DNA from: Antedon mediterranea
Lineage: Eukaryota > Echinodermata > Crinoidea > Comatulida > Antedonidae
Assembly (NCBI RefSeq): GCF_964355755.1
Contig: NC_092676.1
Span: 8,972,288 to 9,036,287, forward strand
Length of the DNA stretch: 64,000 nucleotides
Direction of reading: 5' to 3'
Shown here: in pieces, positions 34,501 to 48,045 of the stretch
How the letters are laid out: every line of letters begins with the position of its first letter
How positions within the stretch are numbered: position 1 is the first letter of the stretch
Made by a program: the position numbers and the translations under genes
The notes under the pieces: generated by a model
Database searches by the model: none
The model's input: only the letters and a program-made list of their open reading frames with translations
What the model was told of the DNA's origin: nothing

Positions 34501-34847
34501 TAAAGCTACATGAAATTAGCAGTTAACAGTTTCTTAAAAAGAGAGACACTGTTCACATTTTTAATATCTTCATTTAGCTCATTCCTAACCTTGGCACCTC
34601 TATATGATAAGCTACGTTTTTTGGTTTTGGTACTATTAAATTTGGCTTAGTTCTAATATTATAGTAATTGTTTTTGATATTGAATTTATTTTTATTAAAT
34701 ATGGAGGTGCAAGGTTGTTCATAATCTTAAACATAACAATAGCTTCATTTATATATAATATTTCAGCTAAGTTCATCCAATTTAGACTTTGTAGAGCTTG
34801 AGTACTAGAGTGATCTGTAATTCGCGTAGCTTCAGAAATTAATTGTG

Positions 34848-35400
34848 TTACTGTAAGTGATAATTATTTGTTAGTTCTTTTAATTTTAAAGTATAGTAAG
34901 ATGGAGTTGATGATAGAAGGTCACAGTTTATGTCCCCAATTAAAATAATTTCATTATCAGTATTATTTCTTTCAATTTCTTTAAGAATGTTTTCAAATTC
35001 ATCAAATGTATCAGTACATGGATTAGGTGGGCGATACCATGCAATACTTAAAATAGGTTTCCTCTTCGGTTTAGTTAATTTGATAACAATTATTTCAAGA
35101 TTAGGACTCATTAAATTAAAAGAACAGTTTTGACTTATATATACTGCTACACCCCCTCCTTCTCGGTTTCTATCCTTCCTAACAACATTAAAACCATTAA
35201 TCTCAATTTCATTGTCAATCGCTTATAGTATTATCAAGACGTGTTTCATTTAAAGCTACAATGTCAATATTGTTATTTTCCATTAAGTATTTGATTTCAT
35301 CAAATTTTCCAGGGAAGGTAACAATGTTTAAACCTAAAATATTAAGCACTTTTCCATTAAATACATTACCAATATATGTAAATTATCCTTAACGGAGTCA
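34848..35400 (-). pseudogene. LINE ORF2 apurinic-type endonuclease
   Basis: Frames contain LNETRLDN, DRNREGGGVAVYIS, WYRPPNP and IILIGDINCDLL, the order of motifs in the exonuclease-endonuclease-phosphatase domain of CR1/L2 LINEs, which nicks target DNA. A frameshift occurs near 35220, and the domain runs into the 3' end without a reverse transcriptase, so it is dead. Confidence 0.8.
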
Positions 35401-35449
35401 ATTTCATTTTTTGAGTTGATTGTAGAAGAGTTCGTATCATTTGTATTAT

Positions 35450-36377
35450 CTGTGGCATTCTCTTCATCACTCAGTTTCTGTTGAATTTCATATCACAGTA
35501 TTTTGATTTGTGTCCTGGTTTGTTACAGTCCCAGCAGACAATAGAATGTCCAGTTTCCCCACAGAAGTGGCATCGTCAGGATTTTGCTCCTTGATGAACA
35601 TAAGGACTATCAGTGACTCTACGTGTTGGCAGTATTTCAAGAGCAGCAGTGCTTAGTTGGTTTAGGTGGAGACCGTGTTGTGTAAATTTTCTTGAGTCAT
35701 ACTTGCTTCCCATGATAAAAGCATTTGAGTTGTCAATATATTTTCCTTCAAACGTTGATTTCAGAACTTTGTTTACCTCATAGACTCTGTTGTCAAAGAT
35801 ATATCTATCGAAACGAGGGCAAATACCTTAAATGAACACTTGACCACAGGTTTTTGGTTCTAGATATTTGATAATGTCATTCATATCAGAGATTACTTTT
35901 CGAAGAGAGTAGTTATTGGACGCACAATCATTGGTTCCGGCATGTATAATAACGTTGTTGATATTTGTTAGATTAGTATCTTTAACCCGTTGTTCTACGT
36001 CTTTGATGGTAGCGTCTCTTAGTGTGCACACTGTGGTATTTTTTAAGCCTCTAACTTTGATATGCTTTAGCATAGAATCGCCAATAGGTAAGTTCTTGAT
36101 TGAGCTTTCGGTTCTCATTTGCTTTGTTGGTTTCTGAGAACTTGCTTCCTCTTCCTCAATGGTGTCATTTGTAATCGTTGGAATAATGGCATCAGTAGTA
36201 TTTGTTTCACTAATTACATTGATGAGAGATTACTCAGGTGTCGATGTTATTTGATCAAGAGTCGATGTGGCAAGGTTAGATGGTGGTTGTTGTATGGTAT
36301 CACCAAGCACATCAAACGTGTTACTTGAGATGGTGCTAATGCCATTTTGTTTACAGTATAGATTAGATTTAGATACA
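35450..36377 (-). pseudogene. LINE ORF1 with SGNH esterase and CCHC knuckles
   Basis: Continuous with the coiled-coil part found at 50437-50830. Reads FVSKSNLYCKQNGIST, then an SGNH hydrolase domain (LPIGDSMLKHIKVRG, block I GDS; VIIHAGTNDCASNN, block III GxND), then two zinc knuckles (CHFCGETGHSIVC and CWDCNKPGHKSKYC). ORF1 with an esterase domain is known from CR1-like LINEs. Several in-frame stops (for example after QITSTPE and after CGQVFI). Confidence 0.8.
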
Positions 36378-36385
36378 AACTTTTT

Positions 36386-36870
36386 GGGTATTGCTAAACT
36401 GCGCAAACAACAACAAAAGCTGCGCAAACCTCCTTCAAAACAATTATTATTGATTAGAACACAACTAGAACTATATAGGGAGACAATTTATGGGAAAAAG
36501 AATTTAAAATTCCTTTAAGTTTGCCTTTTTTTGGGTGAAAAACTTCAATTTTTGGGAAAATTACTGATTTAACAGCTCAAAGAACAAAAAAAGCTGCGCA
36601 AACCTCCTTCAAAACAAATAATATTGATAGAACACAACTAGAACTATATAGTGAGACAATTTATGGGGGAAAAAAATTGAAATTCCTTTAAGTTTGCCTT
36701 TTTTTGGGTGAAAAACTTCAATTTTTGGGAAAATTACTGATTTCACAGCGCAAACAACAAAAAAAGCTGCGCAAACCTCCTTTAAATCAATTAATATTGA
36801 TTAGATAACAACTAGAACTATATAGGGAGACAATTTATGGGAAAACAAATTTGAATTTCCTTGGAGTTTG
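36386..36870. mobile_element. Foldback element fragment in unit 1
   Basis: Left end GGGTATTGCTAAACTGCGC and about 2.6 units of the ~173-bp repeat, identical in type to 48046-50428. It ends abruptly in GGAGTTTGCC and continues as the gypsy integrase scrap, a deletion junction. Confidence 0.85.
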
Positions 36871-36968
36871 CCTGATATAGCGACTCCAGCTTTCCTTCTT
36901 TTCGCCTTCGAGTGTATACCTAACATATTCATTAAAGTTCGATTAAAGCGTTCAGGTTGTGCTAGATT
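36871..36968 (-). pseudogene. Ty3/gypsy integrase scrap (unit 1)
   Basis: Minus-strand codons give PERFNRTLMNML and, one frame over, EKKESWSRYIS, a piece of retroviral-type integrase. Same as 61862-61958. A frameshift separates the two parts. Confidence 0.7.
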
Positions 36969-37041
36969 AAACTCACTCACTCTCTTAACTATCTTTTAAC
37001 TTCCCAGAGACGAGAAGTGTTTACACCTACTTGTTCATTCC

Positions 37042-37341
37042 TTGCAAGACATGCTTCCTGATGATGTCATCATCATGTCAACCCAATCACGTGTGTCCTC
37101 CGCAAGTAAAAACGCACTTGATGAACTAGAAAAGGAAATAACTACAAAACTTAAAATTCTAACCGCTCACAAATTTGATGACAAAGTGGAAGAAGTGAAA
37201 GATGATAAAGAAAAAAAAACAAAATCTGTAGAAGAGTGGAGGAAAGAGTTTAGACAAGACAAGAATATTTCTTACAAAAAACGCTGCTTGCTTATTTTTA
37301 TTGCTAAGGTCAAGTCTGGGGGGTCACTTCATCAAGCCTAG
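37042..37341 (+). CDS. Hypothetical 99-residue frame
   Basis: Starts MQDMLPDDVIIMSTQ and is rich in Lys, Glu and Asp (ELEKEITTKLKI, KVEEVKDDKEKK), likely helical. I do not recognise it. The second copy at 62032 has one extra A in the A-run of GATAAAGAAAAAAAA and shifts frame, so constraint is weak. It may be part of a mobile element. Confidence 0.3.
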   Translation: MQDMLPDDVIIMSTQSRVSSASKNALDELEKEITTKLKILTAHKFDDKVEEVKDDKEKKTKSVEEWRKEFRQDKNISYKKRCLLIFIAKVKSGGSLHQA

Positions 37342-37747
37342 ATACTTATCCTATTACAAAAAAAAACTTCAATGGACTGTTTTGATAATAATTCAATGAT
37401 TATCTGACAGTGAATTATAGTACCCATGTAATATCATGGGACTCATAAATACCAGAAATGCTTTGGGATTTGTTATTAGACTCTTTTCCCAGCCGTTTTT
37501 TTGGATTCAATACCTATAAATTATAGTCGAGTTTCCATTTTAACAAAAATGTCAAAGTGTAGTATTATACTGCTGCTTGATTTCATCTAATGAATGAGTT
37601 ATCTCGTATGACGTAGCGGGCTAGAGCAGCAGCGTGAAAAAACTTAAAGAAGCGGAATCTTAATAAAAGTGATTGTTGCAAAAAGTGTTGTATAGAAATA
37701 GAAAGTGAAAAACATATGTTGTACACCTGTAACAGCATTCAATCAGA

Positions 37748-38526
37748 TTTGAGGAAGTTCCGTAAACTGATCGGTTAAATGTATTCCGACTAATGAAACA
37801 TTACGGTCAGGTTTCCCCGAATGGTAAGACATAATTATAGGAACTCAGAACACGCTTGTTAATGAACTCATCTCTTTATTTACATTTAGTATTTACAAAT
37901 CTTGCATTATTTATAAAACAAGCAAACGGATTATCACTTGGAATTTATTTAAGATAGAACTATTTAAAAAAATTTAATTAATAAAAGCAATATTATGTTC
38001 AAAATGTAAAACTATACAATTTTATAAAAGTACCCAAACAAAACATAATCTTATAATGCAATATACCATTTTATCATATTTATTTATATTATATCGAAAC
38101 TCTTTTTAATACTGAATATCAATCTTTATATCGTTTTAGCTCTGTAATATAAATTTTCTCTGTATACATGTTTGTTTTATCTAGACTTCAACACAATTTC
38201 AAAATATTTTACATAATCTTCCTCTGTCTGTGTAATATCACTTAAATATTCATTGATAAATAGATAGATAGACAGACATATATACTGTAACCTTCACCAT
38301 ATTGTTGTTTATCATTGCAATAAAAGTGGGTTGCCCCCACAAAGAGAAAAAAAATATATATTGCTGAAATTAAGCCTCAATAAATAATATTGTTGAGAAG
38401 AGGAACACATTTATACAGTATATAATTATATCCCATTTTCATGCATAAAGCAATAGTATCTGCCTCTGAAGCACCACCAACAAGATATTATTTTTCTTAA
38501 ATATATCCCATGTATAAGCAATATTA
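37748..38526. other. 3' flank of PFAS copy 2
   Basis: Nearly identical to 24670-25449. No gene seen. Confidence 0.5.
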
Positions 38527-41500
38527 TTATCTATCTGCCTCCGACGTCTCCAAGCACCATGAACAAGCATTTTGGAACATCTTCATCCACGGTGACGCTT
38601 GTAATGTCTCCCGCCAATCTTGCGGCATCCATGGCCATTGCCACGTCAAAGTTGTACGCTCTGGATGAGGCATGATCGCCAGATGACGGCCATCTGCGGA
38701 GCAAATTGCCGCTACGCCATTGGGTGAGCCATTGGGGTTCAACGGGTATTCAGTTGTCACTTCTCCTTTGTCATCGACAAAGCGCACTGGTGCAAGATTT
38801 TCAGACAGAACTGTGTCTTTTGTTTCTTTGTTAGAAAACTTCATGTGCCCTAGAGAGAAACAATTTGAGTTGAGTAAATTTAATAACATTTTTAGTTAAA
38901 TTAAAATATAAGTTTGTACTAAGAATCCATCATTATCAAGAGGTATCAATATCTAACCTTCTCCATGCTGTGTCCAGACACCAAGCACAGAGCCTTCCAT
39001 TCCTTTCAGCATTAAAGCAGGGCTTTCATTAATCTTTACAGCAACAAAACGAGACTCAAAACGCTCGGAAAGATTATGAGCAAGATGGACTCCTTGCTGA
39101 GCTGATGCTGCGTCTAAAAGACAATAACAAATAATTCATAATAAACAGTCTGTCAACAAATGGATATCAAAAAGTAGTTCATATTTTCTTTTTACTTGTC
39201 AAAGAGGCATTACATGCTTTACACCGGTGTCCTACTACCACTACACTACTTACTAAATATACCTCATGATACCTTACCTGTAGTAAGCTCCTTGGTGACA
39301 TCTGGAGCAACCCAGCCTAGCAGGCCCATTAGTTGGCAGCCATTGCATACACCCAGTGAGAAAGTGTCTTTCCTTGCTCTAAATGCATCAAACTGAGCAC
39401 GCACAGCTGGGTTGAACAAAATAGTTGCTGCCCAACCTAAAATGATTAATAAACATTATTTAAATAAACTAGAATAAATATTTATTTAGGTTACTATCTG
39501 TCTAATACTAGTATAATACTTGGTTACTGCTCCCGCATGTATTTTTGCTATGCTACAAAAAGTGCAATCAGAAAAGTATACCTTTTGCAGAACCACAAAC
39601 GTCTGCAAAACTGAAGCCACCAACAAAAACTACTCCACGGAATTGATCGAGGGTGACTTTCCCGCAAGCTAAATCTTGCATATTGACGTCCCATGTTTCA
39701 AAGCCAGCCATGTGTAGTGTTGAACTCATCTCTCGATCTCCATTACTGCCTTCCTCACGGATCACAGCAACCTTTGGTTTCATTCCATCTATGGAAGGCC
39801 AATTATGATTATGTATATGGTAACTAATGAGCCAAATTTAACTCGTATTACTTTAACAAATTAAAATTCAGAACAAGATAATCAATATTCCAAAATTGGT
39901 TCTAACCTTTAGAGCATCCCTTTTTAACAGAATTCAAATTTGTTGCAACGGGGTCAAAGGTTAATTTAAATGGTGGTGCTGTTCTATTTGCTAAATTGCG
40001 TTGCTCCACTTCAACACACTCTGGATTTGCTTGTAGTTTTTCCAGTTGAAAACTAGTCTCTTCCCACACGTCTCTAAGAACAGTCATCTTTTCATTCAAG
40101 ACTTCTTTCTCATTTACCGAGATGACAACCTATAATTTACATGTAAAATATTCAGATTCATTCTAAAAACCATCATAAATGATAAATGATCGTAAATAAA
40201 TGTTCAAATATTGCTTCCATTTAAAAAAAACAAAAACTTACCATTGACCCTTGACCTGATCCACTAGAGTGACCAATTAGAGAACAAAGGACATTATTGT
40301 CACTGAACTGTCTACAAATGTCCTCACTAGCATTAGCTGTTACTTCTAACACCAGCCCTACTTCTTCAGCAAACAGAATATCAATTGCAGTTACTGAAAA
40401 TAAATATATAAAGTCTTACAATGTATTATTGCTTACCAGAGGTTCTGGAACTATATGAAAGATTAAAATGACACTTTACAGATCCATTCGAGGCATTTAT
40501 AGAGATAGCATAATGCTTACCATCAGGTTCGGAAAGTTTGACGTCAATACCACAATTCCCAGAAAACGCCATTTCTAATAATGTTGTTACAATACCGCCA
40601 TCACTAATATCATGACCAGCTGATATTTTTCTATCTACAAAAGGATACAAAAGACAAAGTTGAATTCATATCTCTAAAGCTCTGTCTACACTATCAAACT
40701 TTATGTGATGTGATATGCCCATATATGGACATGATATCATATCACTACCATTTTTGGGCATTTCACTACCCTATTTAGGCGCATCACATTTTTTTGTCAA
40801 ACTAGTTTCATAGTGTAGACAGCGCTTTATATTATAACTACAAGTAAATAAATTTATTGTAAACGTCTAATTAATAAGTCTATGAAAATGACTACCTTTG
40901 ATAAGATTTTGCGTTGTGTTGAAAGCCCTTACAAACGTTTCCGGTTCATCGAGATCAGGCGAGGATTGTCCGAGTTGATTATAGCACTGAGCGAGGGCAC
41001 TACCACCTAACCGGTTATGCCTTTTACCAAATGAAACCCAGAGCAAAGTCCCTGAAATAGAATATGTAAAGTCTTGTTTATAAATATATTATATTTTTTG
41101 TTTGTTTAGGTAGTTAATTTAATTGTACCTAACAAAATGTGCAATGTTATATTCACTTTACCTTTACTGTCTGGACATTTAAGGTCAGGGGTCACAGTTG
41201 CAGTAATATCTGGGCATGCCACATACACAGACACAACCAATGCACCTAAAAAATTGTAATTGATATTTCATTATTAGTAAGTAAATGGAGTAAAGAAGTG
41301 TATTAGTGTATTCAAGCTTAACTTATTAAAATAATTCACAAGATTGTACATCAGACTCTATACTAGTTATTAACAAGCATGAAATGTCTAACCTGGAGCT
41401 TTGATCGTTTCAGAGCCTATCCTGGCAGCCATACTCAAAGAGTCCTTCCCACCATCCACAGCAACACCCAACTTGCCCATCACCTCGCACATAGCCTCGC

Positions 41501-44500
41501 ATGCATCATACAATGCAGCACCCTCACCAGGAAGCTTCGCTGGCCACATCCAGTTACCGCTACATTTGACATCTTTAAGATCGGAGACCCTAGCAAACAC
41601 AAGATTGGTAAGGGCTTCTCCTACAGACATCCTGGCACCACATCCAGGATCGACTAACCCTTTAATAGGCTGCTCTCCAATGGCTGTAGCTGAGCCTACA
41701 GTTTCAAAGTGGGAGAGTGCGGTAACAGCAACATCAGCGAGTGGTGTGTGCAGGGGGCCTACACATTGCTGCTGGGCTATCAGGCCAGTGACAGCACGAT
41801 CAACCTAACAGAAACAATATATCCTGGTTATACACTTTCCATATTCCTTCACACAAATAAATTATGCAATATTAAAGATAAACAGATCTTTACCTTATTA
41901 GTCAAAAATCTTTTACTGGCTACTGAAGGTAGACGCAGAACACGGTCGAGTGCACATCGGACAGTCAACCCATCAGGTAGTGTTAACTGCTTAAGTTTTG
42001 GTTTACATCGATCATACTTGAAAACCTGAGAGAAAAAAAAATATAATTCTATATAATTTTACAGACAGAAAGAGACACTATTATTATAACACATAATTAT
42101 TTTCAATGGTTATTTATGATGAAATCTGTGAGATTGAGAAAAAGTGACCTCAGCTGAGATTTGAACCTGGAATCTTCTGCTTGATATGCAGACATCCTAC
42201 CATTACACCACTGATGCATTCATGGTATGGTTCAAACTTATTACCGACACTACTCTACTATCAAGTCTCCATCATACCTTTTGCGGCATCTTTCCAAGAA
42301 CCCATTCAAGTTGGAGATCAACTGGATAAGTAAGTGCTGTTCTTTTTATGCTTGGAGGTTGTGCATCACCCTTACCAGCTTCCACTTTCTTTTCCACCTC
42401 AAGACGAATCTGAAACAAAACAAAATATTTTTGTATTGCAAAACTCTTATGCACTCTATCTGTGCATGAAAAGGTATTCTTCAAAATTAGTAACACTGTA
42501 GTATTTAAATGTGTTTTTTCATACTTATCCCACAGTAAGCACAAACTTGCCAATTACAGGATGGATAAAATATTTAATAGTTTATCGTGCTTATAAACTA
42601 AGTTTTATTTCAGGCTTAGGGAGTGAAGTTGAAAGAGTCGTGAGTTACAACCCTTGACCTTGATTGAACCCTTGACCTTGGAATTGGAAGACAAGCATGT
42701 TAAACCACCAAGCAACAGCTCCACTAAAAAAATTTTGAATAAAGTAGGTAAAAAAATCATCCAAATATTACCTTCCCATCACCTGTAATGTCACCAACAA
42801 AAACAGCTGGACATTTCTCTCTGTCACAAATATCTTGAAGTTTTTCTTGATCCTCAGATCGTATTAGTATGGCATTGGACTCCTGGTATTCTGCACCCCA
42901 TAGTTCTAAGGTGTTGATGGTTGGATCACCTAGTTGGAATTCCTTAGCTTTTATTAGAGCACCTGCAGGTTCACATATCTCCTTTAAAACATTACCTGTA
43001 CACAAAAAAATGATTTAATTGGTCAGATGTTAGCCATAGTTTGACATAAAAATAAGTACATTTGTCTGACAAAGTGTCCCCTTAATAGGGATGTCCCAAA
43101 TGAGGGGTGCTACTGTACTTAGTAAAATAATAAAAATAAGCACATTGCATGCAAACTCACCATTGCCTCCAGCTCCTTGATCATGTATACTACATATAGG
43201 GTTTGTATCAACCATCTCAATGCACGCCCTTATAACTCGGTTTAGTTTCTGTTCCATCTCCGCATCACCGCGCTGCACGGCTTCGAAGTCCAGTTTTTCT
43301 GTATTGTCACCTTGAACTTGAATGGAAGATGCAGCGCCCCCACCGACTCCGATGCGATAGATTGGTCCACCAAGTTTTACAATTTTCATTCCTGCATGGT
43401 AAACAATTATTCATCAGTCAATAATTAGTTTTCAATGGAGAAATAAAAACAAAATATTTTATCAGGTTACTATAATCTTATTTTATATGACAGACATATA
43501 ATATCTATGTGGAGACAACAATAATAAGAAGTACAGTATTTTTTATGGTGTTGTATTTAGTTTGTTTAACAAACCTTTTTCTGCTTCGTCTTTAGTCGCA
43601 TGCATACTCTCAAGCATCCCAATACCCCCGCTGAACATAATGGGCTTGACCCACTCTCTTCTGTCGCTCTCAGAAAGCATCATGCCAAATGAACGAGAGA
43701 AACCGGTTAGAACGGGTTCACCAAACTTGTTGCCGTAGTCAGATGCACCGTTGCTGGCCTCTACAGCAACCGACAGAGCAGGCGCCATGTTGCTAGGATA
43801 AACCATATTTTTGTCCTCCCATGGAAGGTCATACCCTGTTTAAACAAATGTTCAATCAATGATAATAAATAATTAATTACACTGAATATATAACATTTAT
43901 AAAAAGCAAAATTATGTAATTAAACAAGCAATTATGCCTGTTCACTGCATGCGTTACTTAATATCTTTCATCCCATACTCTATTTATACATATAAGTGCC
44001 AGTAAATGAATATCTTTTAATTGTTGTTACTTTGCAAATCTTTGATAAGGTTTATCCTTTATATCTGTATATTTGTTATGTTTTATTTTCTGTTATATTT
44101 GTATTTATTTTGATTTTTGAGCGAGTAAAGTCTGACATCAATTTTCATAAGGACTACAAAATCTAATTTTTAGATTTATATAATTTACCTGGAATGTTCA
44201 AATTTCCAAAACAGTAGCCTGCAGTGCCAGCCACTACATGTGCCCCCTTCCCTGCAGCCTGAACATCACGTATCCTACCCCCAGTACCAGTTGTAGCCCC
44301 TGGGAAAGGTGCAACCCCAGTTGGAAAGTTATGGGTCTCTGCTGTGAAGATGATATGCCTGAGTGGTTCAGATTCCTCCATCACACTTGCTGACCCGGGA
44401 TTGGCTGGTTTGAGAACTTTGACCTTATGGCCTTTGATTGCACTGAAAATCAAGTAAAGTCATCAAAGTGAGAAAAAACAGACAACATTTAAAGCTCTGT

Positions 44501-47247
44501 CTGTCCCCAAATATGGTAGTGATATGACATCATCATATCCATATATGGGCACATCACATTTTTTTACATAAAAGTTGATAGTGTAGACAGAGCTTTAGGC
44601 AATACTTTGTGGTTCAACAAAATGTGAATAAATATCATTTACGATGGAAATTATGCCTGTAGTATTTTATGGGCTATTTCATGACACCTTCTAGAACTAA
44701 TAATTTCAGGTATAATGCCTAATTCTGTCCAGCACAACAAGATTTATACAAGAGTCATAGACACCATTCCAGTGAACTATATCAGGATTCGATTCGGAAA
44801 ATATGGATATAAATATAAAAGCCACGTAAAATGTTAAGATACCTGCTGTTATCCGAGAATTTAATGACGTTGTTATCATTGCTGGTAGCTTGCGTTGACA
44901 TCACCATCTTGAATAAAGAATGATCTTTTTCTTCTCCATCGATTACCATCTTACCCTTAAAAAACCAATGACGACTATGCTCACTAGAAAGAAGACAGAA
45001 AGCAAGAAAAAACCATTTGTAGGAATATTTTCAGGAATTTCTAAATACAGTAATGAAAGCTGAGAAATGTTGCATAGATGAACAGAATTTAAGTAAAGAA
45101 TGGTCTATGTCTTAGGATTATCCATGGTTACAAATACTATTTTACTTTATTTTAGGCTAGAAGGCAATAGACAATGCCACAATTGTTTTTCACCTGTTTT
45201 TTTTTTAGGTATATATTGAGGCAGATGGTATCTTTGTTCTTTTTGACTGTTTTACTTCATTTACTTTATTTTTACCTCATTTTGATTTAGCTATTTAGCA
45301 TATTCTATTTATATCTCTATCCAATCACTGATAAACTCACAGCATTGCAATACTGTATTTTCAATAATTTAGGTTTGTATTAAATAAAGATATTACTTTT
45401 ACAAGACAGTAAAGAATGTAAATAAATATTCATGACCATCATTCACAGATGGTAAAACTTCATGCGACTAAAACTAAAGTGCTTTGTACCTGTTAGACTG
45501 AGCCAAGTCAAAGAGTTCAACACTTGTTGGATTCCGTTTAACCTTTTCAATAAACATGTTGGTGTAAAAGTCTATGTCCCACGTATCAAAGGCAAGTCCT
45601 GCAGTAAAGAATAATACAAAATGTTTATAATGCAATATTAATAATAGAAATTTTCATCAACCATTTATTGGTCATGATAAGCTTTGGTTTATAAATTCAA
45701 TAACAATGAATTCTTAAATGAACAATGTATCCACAGACCGATTAAATAATTACTGTACAGTAATATTAACTGGTTACTAGAACACACTTAAAAGAATATG
45801 AAATCATGTTGGATGTTAAGCTAAATGTAATGTTAAAGACCTATTCCCTACAATTTTTGCCTTGTCTTTTCTGTTTTATGGTAAATTATGATAAAAAGAA
45901 AGAAACAATACACATGCACAATGCATGTTATGATTTATAGAAAGTCTCTAAATGATTAGAATCAACTTATTTTTCAAATTTTTAACAGTTTTAAAGACGA
46001 AAAAGTTATCGCATACATATTTATTTTTACATTAAATGTAGTTTGTGACCTATAATTAGATCTAAAAACGTAGGAAATGGGACTTTAATCATAATATAAT
46101 GATATACAGTATCAACACAAAGTTACCTATATTAATTTTAAAGTTAAGTTAATAATAGAAAAAACTGAAATAGAATTAAAAAACACAGGAGTTTAACACA
46201 GTTCAAAGATCATCTATACTTGGGAAACATGATTGAGAGTACTACAATCACCTAATTCTTTGTTTGCCTTTTCCAGAGCAACTTTTCCTTCACCTATAAC
46301 ATCAATTTCAAAGACTTCTTCTGGTTTAGCTTTAATTTCAAAGCTGCTGATTGGTTCGTGGTAGCGACATTCCGTCATACGATCGTGAAGTACGGCTACC
46401 AGTAGCTTCTCTTCCTCGGGGCTGATAGACGCAGCAATGCCATGATCGTCGGCTACGTTTATAAGATAGCGAATAGAACGCTCAATACGAGTCACATGGT
46501 TGATTCCAGCCGATTGGCAGATTGAGACGGCATTTGTTGACCAGGCCGTAGAGAAGTTCAACCTGTGTGTATAAAAATTAAACTTATTATATCATATACA
46601 GTAGATAGTGTAATGTAATGTCCATGATATTAAATATACAGTCAACATATTCTGCCATGCATGTTTATGCCCACCTTTCTTAATTTATGCCTATTACCTT
46701 ATTGAACAACAAAAATTATGACTTTTACTTTTTCAGATATTACCTACCGAATAACAAAACATACAGTATTATTTATTAATACTTATTCTCAACTGAAACC
46801 GACACTAACACTGTACGACTAGACAAGAAGGGTAATTTGTTAATTAAAAAACATTTTCTGACCTAGGCCCAATTTCAATCAGAAGTCCATCAGGTTCTTG
46901 ATCATCTTCAACTATGATTGACTTGGTCAGCAGACTAAATTCTTCAAAAGGGGTACCTAAGATCCATTGTATTTTCTTCTGTTCTTCACCACTGAGGCAA
47001 TCTATGAAAATAATACACAGTTTAATTGACATTTTCAAAATAATATTAGTTTGGCAAAACAATTTATTAAAATTTAAATTAGAAAGGAAGAGTACCTACC
47101 TCCGTTTACTTCCACATTAAAACAAATTTCCGTTTTTAAATCTTGCAATTTAGAATTTTCCAACTGCTTTGCTAATTTCTTCCACAAAACATTTGAAGCC
47201 CCTGGGAGTAATGCCGGACTTTTATAAAACCGAGTAATGATAGTCAT
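38527..47247 (-). CDS. PFAS: PFAS, copy 2, intact
   Basis: Makes FGAM from FGAR, glutamine and ATP in purine synthesis. Exons in transcript order: 47247-47100, 47001-46863, 46562-46252, 45598-45490, 44983-44843, 44442-44189, 43835-43575, 43391-43161, 42995-42772, 42409-42278, 42025-41894, 41804-41393, 41245-41162, 41051-40896, 40634-40521, 40393-40242, 40129-39907, 39788-39582, 39436-39278, 39113-38958, 38849-38527. All junctions are GT/AG with matching phases and sum to 4068 nt, 1355 residues, close to vertebrate PFAS (about 1340). Exon 3 reads on through [20 protein letters not shown], which copy 1 lost. Synthetase motifs [26 protein letters not shown] and DISDGG; glutaminase nucleophile in GVCNGCQ, His/Glu in PHPER. 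A LINE tail lies about 110 bp before the start. Confidence 0.95.
40677..40827. mobile_element. 151-bp MITE in PFAS copy 2 intron 14
   Basis: Duplicate of the 27599 element, with one substitution in the right arm (GTTTCATAG). It was present before the gene duplicated. Confidence 0.8.
42146..42217 (-). repeat. tRNA-derived sequence in PFAS copy 2 intron 10
   Basis: Duplicate of 29068-29139. Confidence 0.6.
42650..42722 (-). repeat. SINE-like sequence in PFAS copy 2 intron 9
   Basis: Duplicate of 29572-29644. Confidence 0.5.
44492..44595. mobile_element. 104-bp MITE in PFAS copy 2 intron 5
   Basis: Duplicate of 31429-31532. Its left end reads AAGCTCTGTCTGTCC, closer to the family consensus than in copy 1. 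Confidence 0.75.
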
Positions 47248-47359
47248 ATTCTTTAAAAAAATAAATTATTAAATATTAGATCTATATTATTTTATATATT
47301 ATTATTTATTATTATTGATGTTTACACTAAAAAAGTATAACTATAAAGTATATGACTTA

Positions 47360-48037
47360 TAATAATAATAATAATAAGCTTTATTTAATCACGGATACTT
47401 AACTTCAACTGAAAGTTGTTTTTCAGTAAGACCGTGTTTAAAGGAAAACACCAACAAAAATAAATGTAAAAAGACCTTAATTACTATCAAAAGAGATAAA
47501 AAAAAAAAAAAACAATTACAATGAAATAAAATGAACCAAGGGTACACTTACTAACTATAAAATTAAATAATACAGTACATTTAAATAAAGCTACATGAAA
47601 TTAGCAGTTAACAGTTTCTTAAAAAGAGAGACACTGTTCACATTTTTAATATCTTCATTTAGCTCATTCCTAACCTTGGCACCTCTATATGATAAGCTAC
47701 GTTTTTGGTTTTGGTACTATTAAATTTGGCTTAGTTCTAATATTATAGTAATTGTTTTTGATATTGAATTTATTTTTATTAAATATGGAGGTGCAAGGTT
47801 GTTCATAATCTTAAACATAACAATAGCTTCATTTACATATAATATTTCATCTAAGTTCATCCAATTTAGACTTTGTAGAGCTTGAGTACTAGAGTGATCT
47901 GTAATTCGCGTAGCTTCAGAGTCGATGTGGCAAGGTTAGATGGTGGTTGTTGTACGGTATCACCAAGCACATCAAACGTGTTACTTGAGATTGTGCTAAT
48001 GCCATTTTGTTTACAGTATAGATTAGGTTTAGATACA
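47360..48037 (-). mobile_element. LINE 3' end fused to ORF1 piece (unit 2)
   Basis: 3' tail as in unit 1, then at about 47920 (GTAGCTTCAGA/GTCGATGTGG) it jumps to ORF1, deleting the endonuclease, CCHC and SGNH parts kept in unit 1. The ORF1 piece (FVSKPNLYCKQNG, QQPPSNLATST) ends at the foldback insertion. Confidence 0.8.
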
Positions 48038-48045
48038 AACTTTTT

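Larger units (their letters stand above)
34278..36377 (-). mobile_element. CR1/L2-like LINE, internally deleted (unit 1)
   Basis: Minus-strand element whose 3' end lies in an AAT microsatellite at about 34278, some 120 bp upstream of the PFAS start. From 5' to 3': part of ORF1 (36377-35450), ORF2 endonuclease (35400-34848), then directly the 3' coding end (34840-34510, with LQSLNWMNLAEI and YRGAKVRNELNEDI). The whole reverse transcriptase is missing. The 3' part resembles the usual end of CR1-type ORF2. Confidence 0.8.
24670..37745. repeat. PFAS tandem unit 1 (about 13.1 kb)
   Basis: Begins GATTTGAGGAAGTTCC, which recurs at 37746 and 62741. Contains PFAS copy 1, a partly deleted LINE, a 485-bp fragment of the foldback element, a gypsy integrase scrap and a short reading frame at 37042. 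Confidence 0.9.
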
